Positions 1 through 11,500 of a DNA stretch of 28,206 nt are shown here, one piece after another. The position numbers and the translations under genes were made by a program. The notes beneath the pieces are model-generated. The model was not told where the DNA came from, searched no databases, and worked only from the letters and a program-made list of their open reading frames with translations. The stretch is taken from assembly GCA_000969725.1 (NCBI GenBank), contig JXSR01S022753.1; one strand, written 5' to 3'. This stretch comes from Ophiothrix spiculata (lineage: Eukaryota > Echinodermata > Ophiuroidea > Amphilepidida > Ophiotrichidae). The first letter of the stretch is position 1, and every line of letters starts with the position of its first letter.

Positions 1-95
1 ATCTTTACTTAAATAGTTTTCTTTTTAATAACAGATTTTTATACGTTTATGCATTTTTATCTAAGTGTAAAAAAATATACAAATTGTGTTGTGCC
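1..95 (+). repeat. 95-bp direct repeat, copy 1 (window edge)
   Basis: Bases 1-95 are identical to 2768-2862, and similarity stops abruptly after GTTGTGCC in both. The copy may extend upstream of the window. Perfect identity means a recent duplication or gene conversion, an element end, or an assembly duplication. Confidence 0.9.
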
Positions 96-380
96 AAATC
101 AAAGTAAACGATTAGCCGGTGTGCCTATTCTAGGGCAATGTGGTGTTCCTGTTTCGAGGGATTCTTGTGATATTTATAAAGCCATTTCACTGCTTCACTG
201 TTGGTTAAATACAGACCTCCGTGATTTTTCCAAAAATCTTCTCCTTGAAGTTATCACATACTGGACATGTGGATGTTCATCACCTTGCTCCACTACGAAC
301 AGGGTCCCGAAGATGAAGGTTTGAAACTGACATAATAGAGCAGTTTTAATTTCTTCCCTTTAAAATTTCAACTACAAAAA
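96..380. other. No recognised feature
   Basis: Unique-looking sequence between the 95-bp repeat and the tandem repeat. The open frame at 49-324 has no recognisable domain or similarity to LENG8. Confidence 0.4.
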
Positions 381-668
381 GTTGGATTTTGTTGGTTCGC
401 ATGACTTCTACCTAATAGATGTGTTATATGTTACATGTGCACTTGATGTCTCAACCCAACAGGATCCAACAGGCATTTCTTGTTGGATTTTGTTGCATGG
501 GGTCACTATGTACATACAATGCTGTTGGATTTTGTTGGTTCGCATGACTTCTACCTCATGCATGTATTATATGTTACATGTGCACTTGATGTCTCAACCC
601 AACAGGATCCAACAGGCATTTCTTGTTGGATTTTGTTGCATTGGGTCACTATGTAGTATATGTGGCTT
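381..668 (+). repeat. Tandem duplication, 2 x ~143 bp
   Basis: Units start at 381 and 524 with GTTGGATTTTGTTGGTTCGC and continue nearly identically through ACATGTGCACTTGATGTC, CAACAGGATCCAACAGGC and TTGTTGCAT.GGGTCACTATG. A third partial unit starts at 669. The few differences lie around 411-425 and 554-568. High identity points to a recent duplication. Confidence 0.9.
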
Positions 669-815
669 GTTGGATTTTGTTGGTTGAAGACACTATGATG
701 GTAAAGCAGCAACGCTTGTACTGATATATAATGACTGCAACTGACAAAATCCAACTGTTGGGTTGCGTTGGGTTAGGACGCATTCTAATATCAAAGTTGT
801 TGGATTTTGTTGGAT
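669..815 (+). repeat. Degenerate continuation rich in (T)GTTGGATTTTGTTGG
   Basis: The 15-mer core GTTGGATTTTGTTGG recurs at 669 and about 799. Its complement CAAAATCCAAC lies near 744, followed by GTTGGGTTGCGTTGGGTT. The core is therefore present in both orientations, and the stretch can form short hairpins. Confidence 0.65.
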
Positions 816-1904
816 GATGACAACTTACTGAGAACAAGTGGGTGGGAGTTAGGGTTAAGTTACAATATAAAAAAGTATACATTTCTAGAAAGGAAATTTG
901 ACAAGGAATCTGTTTATGCTATTGGTTTGGTTCAAAAATGACCATATTTGGTAAAAAATAGCAAAAAGCAGTGATTTTGCCTACACATGAAACGGGAAAG
1001 GTAACTAAAAAAATTGTTACTGCCATTTTATCACTTATATATTTTTGGAAACTGCACACAATTATCTAGGATCGCATTTTTTACTTTTTTAAATAAAGCC
1101 GAATTTTTCGAAATATAATAAAAACCATGTTAAATGTGCCGTTTCCGACATTTATCTGCATCAATTTTGATAGAAATTAATGAATATCTTTGATTTTAGG
1201 ACCTTAAATTGAAAAATGAGAAACGCGACCCTAGATTTTGATATACTGTACATAATGGTTGAAAAATCTTTCCTCGTACTTTTTAGATTTTTTAGTTAGG
1301 TTTTCCGTAAAAATGATGTTTTTTCATCAAAACTGATATGGAGACATCCCATGTTTAATGAAGAAATCGCACATTTTGACCTAAAATCCATGAATTTTGA
1401 GGTCTAAACTTTGGGCATCGGACAATAAAACTTATTATGTAATTGATATTATTGGTAAGTATTGTACTCAACTTTCAGATCCGAATTTAAGCTCCGTATT
1501 TTGTAAATATTGAAAGAAATCTAAAATACTAATGTTCAATTTTTTGGTCTTTGTTTACAATATTGACAAGTTTATTGCGGGATTTTAACAAAATGTGCTC
1601 ATGCAAGAACATAACGCAACGCGTTCACCCGCGCACGCAGTACTTGTTACCGCGCAAAAAGTCACGCACATCAAAACACGCAACCTAAACGCAAAATATA
1701 GGACGCGTAGTTATGCCCGTAATTTCCCGCCAACAGCCACGTGTTTATTTTACTGTAAAATGTCAAAATGATCTTTTAATTTTACCTATAAACAAGTTTA
1801 AAACTTTTGTTTTGTAGTATTTTATTGTCTGTAATAAAAGGTAACATGCTGAACTATCAGAAAATGCAGAAAAACTAAATTCTGCTACCGAACAAACGGC
1901 CGGG
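816..1904. other. AT-rich intron/upstream sequence with a CpG-rich patch
   Basis: No coding similarity found. Most is AT-rich, with runs such as TTTTTACTTTTTT. Around 1575-1745 there is a marked cluster of CG dinucleotides (ACGCAACGCGTTCACCCGCG and neighbours), unlike the surroundings. The 5' LENG8 exons were looked for here and not recognised. Confidence 0.4.
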
Positions 1905-2200
1905 TTAACAGGCCCCTTAGAGAGAAAATTCATGATCCATTTTTTTACTCTCAAGGTCACCTCTATCAAAATTGAGTTTCTTAGCTTGTAAAAATCCTTA
2001 ACTGGTATATGTTATGATCCTGAACCATTCTTTCACATGTGCTTGCATTTTTGAGAAAAGTGAGGAAATGTGTCATTTTCAAATTATTGTCAGACCCCGA
2101 CAGGAATTACAAAACAGTAGCCTATGGGGATTTTCAAAAAGCTTGTAACTTGGAAACGAACGGTCGGAATCAAGTGAAATTTTCAGTATATATTTATGTT
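1905..2200 (+). repeat. Interspersed repeat copy, same family as 4333-4599 (+ orientation)
   Basis: From about 1968 it follows, with roughly 75-80% similarity by eye, the reverse complement of 4338-4575: AAATTGAGT, AAAATCCTTAACTGGTAT, GCATTTTTGAGA, GTGTCATTTTCAAATTA, CGACAG.AATTACAA and AACGAA.GGTC.GAATCAAGT. Similarity upstream to about 1920 is weaker. The TTAA ends seen in the other copy are not clear here, so this copy is partial. Confidence 0.75.
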
Positions 2201-2228
2201 GTGCTCTTCTTTTTATTGTGGAATCATG

Positions 2229-2285
2229 TATGAAACTTGGGAAGCTGATCCTGGCTGCATGATGTCAATGTGGGCTGATCACCTG
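2229..2285 (+). repeat. SINE-like fragment, related to 11868-11925
   Basis: GAAACTTGGGAAGCTGATC...ATGTGGGCTGATC matches GAAACTCGGGGAGCTGATC...ATGTGGGCTGATC inside the SINE-like copy further on. Only this segment is retained, and it ends about 48 bases before the exon a acceptor. Confidence 0.6.
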
Positions 2286-2333
2286 CATCTATATCCATCC
2301 AATCATTTCTTTTTCCATTTAATCACTGTATAG

Positions 2334-2550
2334 AAGCCCCAGGAGCAGCAGGTATCAAATTCAATCTTCCACAAAGACAAAACGTACCCAGCAACAAAGC
2401 CTTTAGTAATGATGATAATCGGATGTCTGGTGGCACTGATGCACCAACGCCACCGCCAACACCACAGGGCAATGCTAATAAAGGATTAGATGCCACACCA
2501 GCTACGTCAATGCCGGGGAATACGGGACAGACGCAAAAGCCGTCCACAGC
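2334..2550 (+). CDS. LENG8: LENG8 exon a (first in window)
   Basis: The acceptor is ...CACTGTATAG after a T-rich tract. The first two bases finish a codon from an upstream exon, then [15 protein letters not shown] is read; human LENG8 has a similar APGTGGLKFN segment. The rest is low complexity (S, T, P, N, G), including [12 protein letters not shown]. The donor is GC|GTGAGT and leaves two bases of a split Ala codon. There is no start codon context, so this is an internal exon. Confidence 0.85.
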
Positions 2551-5500
2551 GTGAGTATGGCAATGATAGATTAGATTTACTCTTTGTTGGCCTCATATTT
2601 TGAGATGTTACTATTATTCATTATCAAAAATTTTAAATTTTGTTTATTTTTGAAGAATTGAAAATTTTACCAACACAATTTTATCTTTATGAAATTTAAT
2701 ATGGAACCATGTTGACGGTCAGAAACGTTTTGGGCCAAATTATAGGACGAGGTCATATTAAAGTAGAATCTTTACTTAAATAGTTTTCTTTTTAATAACA
2801 GATTTTTATACGTTTATGCATTTTTATCTAAGTGTAAAAAAATATACAAATTGTGTTGTGCCTGGCTTCAATTAGATGATGGTTTCCAAATTTAGGGTTT
2901 AGCAGAAGTGAGTAGTCCAAGTACAAAATGATGTGTACAAACCTTTTATTTGAATTCTTTCTTTTGTGTTTGTTTCCAGACCCTCTGGACCACAAGATTG
3001 GCCAGACAGTCTCAAAGACTATGTGCAGCGTGCATTTGCAAGTTGCGGCTCCGAGGAAGACAAGGACAAGATTGAAGCCAAACTAAAAGAGGTGCTGACC
3101 AATTCATTCAAGGATGGCAGTGCCTACACGAAAGACTGGACCAGACAACCTCTTCCTGGGTAAGGAAATAGTCAGAGGATGATTTAAGGCCTTCCCACAA
3201 TACATAGTAACAGCCCAGTGAGCATGTATGAATGAATGGAATGTTCAGCGGGGTCAAATTACTACTGCTGTGTATTTGTATGATTTGTATGGGAAAGATG
3301 TTAAATGTCACAGTTAATCAAATTGCATTACTGGTGTGAAAACTTTAAGCGGCCAAAAATTTGTTTACACATTCAATGAGCTTAAAGTGTGACCTTCCTC
3401 AAGGTAATTTTACTTCTCTGGTCGCTTTCATAATAAATGTAGTGGCAGATTTAAAACATGCATTTTACTATATATGTTCAATGGTAAATGGTTCTAACTG
3501 TGGGTTGTTTTGAGCTACTGATTTCAAATTATGAATGGAATTATGGGAAGTACTTAAAACACCCTCTGGGAAATAGTGGAGTCTTTAAATGCATTAGATT
3601 GCTATATTGTTATGAAAACTATTACTTGAATTGAGGAAAGATAGCATAGTAATCGAAACAAAAACATAGTAATCAAAACGAAAAACTCATTTGGGAAGGA
3701 AATATGTATTTTATATGTTACAATAAACTAGATTGGTTGTCAAAGATTTTAAAAGAATCATATTCAATAATGTGTCGCACTAGGATGGGCAAAGTCTATA
3801 CATTTGAGAAGTGATGCTGTTGTTGACCCTGTCACACAACTTGTAAAATCGGACCACAGAGCACCATACGCATGCCAAATGTTATGCTGTTGTTGACCCT
3901 GTCACACAACATTGTAAAATCGGACCACAGAGCACCATACGCATGCCAAATTTTACTTTTTGTTTTGGCTAATCTATGTTATAGTGGTAGATATTTGCAT
4001 TTTGCATTTATACAGTGGTCCAACACATTTTTGTCTGACAGGGTCATACAATTGAGGCCTAGCCTAGCAATAAGGCAGTATCAAACCACATTTAGGGTAA
4101 CATTTTAACCCTAACCCTGGCACACCAAAGTGCATAGAATCCTAGACCACACAGAAAAACAGGCAAGCTATTCAGACCTAGCTCATACAGCAAAACAACG
4201 CATGAACTCGAACTGGAACCTGCAAAGACTGTACTTGTAATCCTACACCATGCAGTTCAGTATACAATGCTGTATGCTTAGAAATTTGATTGTATTGTCA
4301 CTGTATGGTCTAGTAGGGTTAGGGTTAATTAAGGTGCCATGTATGCTGAAATTTGACTTGATTCAGACCATTCGTTTTCCAAGTTTTTAACCATTTCAAA
4401 TATCCATCCCCATACGACTTCTGTGTTGTAATTACTGTCAGGGCCCCCGACAGTAATTTGAAAATGACACTCTTTCTCTCTAATCTCAAAAATGCAAATA
4501 CATTTGCAAGAATGGTTTGGGTTTGTAACACATACCAGTTAAGGATTTTTATTAGCTAAATACTCAATTTTGGTGAAAAGTTGATAATGAATTGCCCCTT
4601 TAAGCTTCATTTTATTTTTACGTTGGCTGGGTATAGGGGCAAAATCTTTCAATAATATATGATTTAGGGACTGTCTTTTGAAAAATGCCAGGCGAGCTGC
4701 AAATCACTCTCCTCCAGATTTTTAGGTGAGCTGTGGGAGAGTGATTTGACATAATTTGCAAGGAATTGTATCATTCATATTCTGCCTTGCAATTGTTTAT
4801 GCCAATGGTGGGCGAGTGATAAATAGCTTCCTCAGCTTCATTTAAGGAGAGTGATGGCGAGTAATCACTCTCACTCCGCCTCAAAAGACAGTACCTGATT
4901 ATTGATTACAAATTATAAGTATACTTGTCCTTTTTAATCTTTCACAGAGAAATGGTGAGGAGAGAAAAACAAGCATTAAGTAATAAATCTCGTTGGGACA
5001 CAGACAGAGACAGAAGGCAACAGCCCTCCTCACAGCATCATGGGCATTCAGGGTTAGGGTTCAATGCTAGGACTAACAGAGGCAGGGCTAGTCCAGAACA
5101 AAGTCGCTCTGGAAGAAATATGTATGGGTTTGTGCGCTCACGTAGTCGTTCACGTTCACGTAGTAGATCACGCTCTCGTAGTAGATCACCATACTCCAGG
5201 AGGCGAGAGAGGAGAAGGAGATACAGCAGGTATATGCAAGTTATTTATTTTTTTACAAATTCTATTAGGGCTGTAATTGATAAATTTTCAGAAGTTGATA
5301 TGTTGGAATGTAAACAATTTGGCGTGCGATGGAACATCAATATATTTTCATATTTGCTATAACGATAAAGCATTAGAGATGTGGTTTGTGCATTGTCATT
5401 ATCTGATGTATACATCTCTGTATTGTTTGGACATCCCACAATTCCGTGACAACTATTCGATGTTAATATTTGAAATTTATGTTCAAGAGACAAAAATGTG

Positions 5501-8500
5501 GTAAAGAATTACGTAACTTTTCTGTAAAATTACCCCAAAAAGTATGTGACAGCAATACATCAATGAAACGATTTAGGGACTCTTCAAAAACTCAACCGGT
5601 GGTTTCCTGCTGGTTCTGGTCGGTTCAACTGGAATTAACAATAGCCAACCGCCCAAAACCGGCTAGAACTGGCAGACAACCGCCGATTGAGTTTTGAAGC
5701 AGGCCCTTACCAGTCTCGGTATAATATAAACACAACACCAAAAGTAAGTCCCCCTCTCAACATGACGTCCTAACATCTTAAGGTAAAACATTTTACCAAT
5801 AAATTTTACCTAGGATTACTTCTATGACTGTTACCAAAGTGCTGTGTGAAAGTGAACGATATTCATGACTTCATGGCTGTATGAACTCAGCTGGAAGACA
5901 AAAACTGCCCTTTTCAAAAGTCACAAAAGATTATTCATGGCTTGTATTCAAAGAACCTTGTGGCTGAGTGCAGTTTAAAATCTCCACAAAGGAAACATCA
6001 CTCTAATGTGTAATCAATTCATTTTCACTCAGCCAGGCATATCCCTTCTTGGCAGAGCTCAGTTGAGGTGGTCAGTTCCATTCCTTGTACAAAATAATGG
6101 CAACCTCACATCACAACGATTTGTTGAGGAAGTGCTGCGTCCACATGTTGCACCACGTCCACTTGCTACAGCCCATGGTGCAGCATTTGTCTTGATGAAT
6201 GACAACGCTCGGCCATTCAGATGGAGACAAGCTAATGCATTTCTTGCTGGAAAAGGGATCGAGCGGATGTGACAGGCAAATTTGTCTGATCTTAATCCCT
6301 TGGAGCACTTGTGGGGCCAGATGAAAAGATCTGTGTATCCCAAACCCGGTGGTCTGTACCACCATCTGCAGATTAAGTGGAATGCCATCCCACAGCAGCG
6401 TATCTCTAGGCCAATCAACACCATGAGAAGATGGTACCAGGATGAGGACCTTAACAGGCTTGGTGATATACACGTTATCTGAACTGCAGACTCAATAATG
6501 TGGTTTTGTGATTTTTGAATAGAGCAGTTTTTGTCTTCCATTTGAACTCATTCAGCCATGAAGTCATGAATATCTGTCGTTGTCACACAGCACTTTGGTA
6601 ACAGTCATAGCAGTATTCCTAGGTATGATTTATTGGTCAAATGTTCTACCTTACGATATTAGGACGTCATGTTGAGAGGGGGACTTATTTTTGGTGTTGT
6701 GTTTATATGAGTATTATTTGTGTTAAAACATTACAAGTATCATGGACACTACATGTAAATTCATCCTTTGCAAGTTTCATTTCAGTTTGTTTGAATTTGT
6801 CATATTGACAGATTACTTTTGATCATGTGACATGTGTTGTAAATTTATCTCTACTTTTCTCTTTTCAGTGACAGCGATTCAGATAGGGAAAGTAGGACTA
6901 AAGCTTGGCACAAGCAAGATTACTTGTCCTTCAACAACAAAGATAGAGACGTTGATCGTGACAGAGGGAGGGGTCGTGGGAGGGGTAAAAAGGGGCGTGG
7001 GAGAGGGAGGGGAAAGGATGTTGATAATAAGAAGAATAATGAGAGGACTCCAGGGAAGAAGGGAAAAGGACGTGGTGGAAAGGAGGCAGGGTATGTTGAT
7101 AAGAATTATCATTTTTTTTTTCAATTAAGAGTTTTTATTTTTTTTTATAACAGAGGAATAAACATTTTGGCCCAGCAGTTTAGTGGACATTGAAAATCAG
7201 GAGTTTGAATTTGCTGTGAATGTAGCATCTTTGAACAAAATATTTGCTCTCATAATAAGCTCCTCACAACTCAAGGTGTGCTCTCTTTGAAGGGAGCTCT
7301 ATCATGTGCTGCAACATTACAGAACCTGGCCCAATCACTTGATGGAAGGTTTGGATCTCAGTGAATAAAGGGATTTTAAAATTCCCGTTAAGAGACCAGT
7401 ACATTCGCACCTCTATATGTATTCTTTGGTCATAATTCGCACAGTTTATACTGCACGAACAAGACACAGTGATCATATGATAAACACCTCACAAAAGATA
7501 AGTGGACAGTCAGTCTGACCCCAATAAATCCAAGTAAGAGCCCTCAAAGTCCAACGATATTGACATATATATGAAAAATATGGAATCTCAGCTAAATATT
7601 GACTCCAAATTTGACATCAAAAACCATTACCATCATTTTACACTAGCTGTTTGAAAAATCCGTCTCAATTTTCATTTCTCACATTTTGGGTATACCCGCA
7701 GTGTAATAGAGCATCACCCAGTGCCTAGTGGAATCGATAGACGATCAGTGTTTTTCATATTGCGTAGAGTACAGAGCTGCTGTGCCGATCTTAACTGTTT
7801 TACTAACTTAGACACATGTAATTATCCTTTTAGATAAAATTAGTTTGACTTAATTTCCTTTTTGTCGAGTGGATATGATTATACGCAAAAGAGCCCTACC
7901 TTGATTTCCTTAATTCATACACAATAAGTTGAAACTTTCCTTCTTATCATCTCAATAAATCAATAAAAAGAAGAGTATACACTTCGCTGCTAATTGATTT
8001 TCCTCACATTTCAAATTGATATTTTTTGGTCATACAGAACAAAATTAACATGAAATCCCAGTCATTTCATTATGCTGTAAACAACGTTTTCTTTACATTT
8101 AGTTGGAGTAGAGCTGGACCATCTATTGTGTTTTGTGTATTACCCTATGTGAGAAATGAAAACTGAGATCAAAATTTCAAACGGTTGGTGTAAGACAATG
8201 ATAACAGTTTTGATATCAAATTTCGGGTCAATATTTAGCTGGGATTCCATATTTTTCATATATGTCAATATTGTTGGACTTTGGGGGCGCTTACTTGGTT
8301 TATTGGGGTCAGACTGACTGTACACTTATCTTTTGTGAGGTGTTTACTTGTAGAATATCTTTGAGCCTTTCTGTTTTTGTGTAGTGCTCACTGCATCTTT
8401 TTGGCATGATGACACGCAACACTTCTGTGGTGTAATTTGTAGGTGTGCATTCTTTGTGTAACTGGGTGAAGTTTCCCCTCTGTGGAGCACTCATTAAGGG

Positions 8501-11500
8501 ATGAATGCGAAATCAAATCAAATGGATATTGCACATGGTACACATCTTTATGATTGTATCTGGCAAGAACTCTTGAACATTTTTAGTGCTGATTCCAACA
8601 TAATGGGATAAACATGACAATTGCACGAGAACAATTTAAAGGTGTAGGTTCCGATCACATTGACCCCCCTGGGATCAACCGAAAGTAGTATATTTTTTGA
8701 TACCATATCAAAGCCTATATTTTTCTGATTCTAAATCCAAAATTTCTTTATATTTTCTGAGATATAGCAAAAAATGTAAAATTATTGGTATACCTATTTC
8801 TTTTGTATTTTCATAACAGCCTCATCCCCAGGGTTGCATATTTTCTTTTGCCTCTCAAGAGAAAACAAGAAGCAAGCAGAGGTTAAAATTTCACAATATG
8901 CATTTCAGAGGTCAAGGTCAATCAGTTAAAACTGAATTACAATCAGTTAAAACTAAATTACACGCTAAGATAGGAACCTTCACCTTTAAGTGAAAAATTA
9001 TTTTGACAATTTCCATAAATTTCATCCTTTTTTGCCTTTTTCAACCAATTTTAGGATGTTAATTGATTTGCATTCTCAAGTTTTGAGTTTTGGATCATTG
9101 AACAGTACAAATATGCTAGAGCTTGTGTGGCCTAGAAGAAGTGTATTTTTAGCCATTTAATACATTGCTTGAGTTCTTGACTCATCCTGACCAGGTCAAA
9201 CTCACAAGTTGTGCTGTTTTCCATAGATTTGTGGATAAGATACTTGGAATAACAGTATCAAGTAGCTTGTGTGCATGTGAAATTCAGCACTCGAGACACA
9301 TAACAAGTTAAAGGAATTAATTTTTCTCAGTAATGATATGAGTATGCATTTTAAGGCAGCTGCTAAACTGATAAATAAGCCATTTCGATAATTCAGATCA
9401 GAACGCATTGTGGTTAAAAACGAGAGGGGATATAAAGCATGGAGTACGTATGGAGCACATATGGTATTTCAATGGAACTGAACTTTGTACTTTTACAAAA
9501 ATTCACTTTAGTTATGTTGAAGTTTTCGAATCTGATGAATGCTCTAAAATATAAACATAACTAACAAAGACTGACTACAATCACCTTAAATCTTTCAATG
9601 ATGTCTCTTGCAAACAAAATCACCAATTCTTAAAATGCAGAGTCCATTTTTGCAGCAGTCATTGGATTGATGTTTTAGTTTAGGTAGGTACTCCTTATTA
9701 ATTTGCATATATGATTTCTTATATGCCACTGTTACCTTAGTTTATACCAGTCCGAAACGTGTTTTTTTACCCATAATGCATTCTGATCGGAATTATTGAA
9801 ATGGCTAATTCTATGAGTAATGGTATTATGTAAAGAGGTCAAAAGTAAGAACTAATATCATCTTTTTTTTTTTTTTTTAATTTTTAAGGCCCAGTGGTAA
9901 GTTTGAATATGAAGACCCTGATAAAGCAGCACGAATGCAGAAACGGGCTGCCCGCTTCCAAGACATGCTGGGAGATAATACCACCAAGAAACAGAGGACA
10001 GAAAAACTCACGTTACAAGTCAACACTTTCTTGGTAAGTGCTAAAGTTTGTTTTCAATTATATAAAACTAGCTACATGTAGATTGATAGATGCCATTGGA
10101 GTTAATTCCTCATTATGTAGGCCAGCTTAAAATACGGTTCATGGCATCTATATAATTCCACAAAGGTAACCACTCAGGCTGGTTGGATAACTAGGTTTGT
10201 TAAAGAAATTGATTTCTGATTATTGTGTTCAAGCTTGCACCTGATGATCACCAGCCAAAATTTAGTGCCGGCTAAATTTGACAAGAATTTCAGTGAAAGT
10301 ACTAAATCAAGATGCAATCTTCATTTTATGGCTGTTTTGAGGTCAATTTGGTTTTCTAGTTCAGGTTGGCAAGGCCTAAAATTCCACTGAGTGTCAGTTA
10401 ATTTGGCTTAGTACCGGTTCCTGCCGACCGGCACTAACCACCGTAGTGACAATGACTTGCATTCTATGTGTAACTGGGTGAAGTAGCCTTGATGGCGCAC
10501 CCATTAAGGGATGAATGCAACACTAAATAATTGATGGGTAGGTTTGTACTTGTGACACCGTCTATATCCCACGTATTTTCTTCCCATCAAACATTTGCTA
10601 TCCATCATTTTGAAATATAATGTTACTTTTGCAACCCACTCCCAGCTCACTTTTATTCATTTTTTCCTGTTCTGTCAGTCATAGCTTTAACATGATTTAA
10701 TTTTACTTGTTTCTACAGAAAAGTGGTGATGAAGAAACGTCCTGGTCGCTAGACCATGAACCTATTATAGGAACTTGCAAAGACCTTACGAAACAGTACT
10801 TAAGATTAACGACCGTAAGTAGATTTCTGGTGGTAATTGTTATCAATTTGAGAAAGAATAGAATGTTTTTGGTGTCATCTCTCTACAATTTTTGATTTCA
10901 GACTTCATATTTTAAACTTCAACAAGGATTTGTTATGGGGAATCATATCATGATATATAACTGTTAGGCCTAAAACATTTCAAAAAGAATATGTCCAAAT
11001 TGAGGAAACAGGGTGAAAAAATCGAGGAGAAAGTAAAAAGTAGGGTAAAAACAAATCATCCTGGTGCTCATGGTGTTACCATAACATAAGAAACTGTTAA
11101 CAAGTCGCAAGGTTTGAACTTCTAAGTTTAAGTCCTTGGACATTTTCCGGTCACCGTTTACTGAATTTCAGCCGGTTATGATACCATCAACATGAATGTA
11201 ATCTTGCCGCATGGCAAATGTGACCAGGGTATGACTTATTTTTCCTGAAGATACTAAGATTGATTGGGATATTAAATAACCATGACTTGCTGTATTTGTT
11301 GTTACCTGCAGGCACCTGATGCTTCTCAGGTGAGACCAGTCAGAATCCTTAGGAAATCGCTTGAAATGGTGAAGGATCATTGGAAGCAAAAACAAAACTA
11401 CAAGTATGCCTGCGAACAACTCAAGTCAATTAGACAGGATTTAACTGTAAGTAGTCAGATCTTCATTGTGTGAATGGGATCATATATACATACACATACC

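Larger units (their letters stand above)
3160..4947 (+). other. LENG8 intron b-c
   Basis: GT-AG intron of 1788 bases. It holds a 70-bp tandem duplication (3814-3951), two adjacent TTAA-flanked elements (4105-4603) and a TIR element (4670-4892), each listed separately. The stretch 3160-3813 shows no recognisable feature except a short A-rich near-repeat, CATAGTAATC(G/A)AAAC, at about 3645-3680. Confidence 0.7.
5230..6868 (+). other. LENG8 intron c-d
   Basis: GT-AG intron of 1639 bases. It carries a foldback (5582-5699) and a Tc1-like transposon (5727-6705). The stretch 5230-5581 shows no recognisable feature. Confidence 0.7.
7091..9888 (+). other. LENG8 intron d-e
   Basis: GT-AG intron of 2798 bases, mostly occupied by three TIR elements (7481-8346, 8640-8985, 9379-9805) and one copy of the 64-bp dispersed sequence (8446-8509). 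It ends in a T-tract of about 17 bases before the AAG acceptor. Segments 7091-7480 and 8990-9375 show nothing recognisable. Confidence 0.75.

Noticed and set aside
2323-2547. 74-codon minus-strand open frame
   Set aside because: It is the shadow of LENG8 exon a, whose plus-strand reading matches the family.
6059-6541. 160- and 120-codon minus-strand open frames
   Set aside because: They lie opposite the Tc1-like transposase remnant and show no independent similarity.
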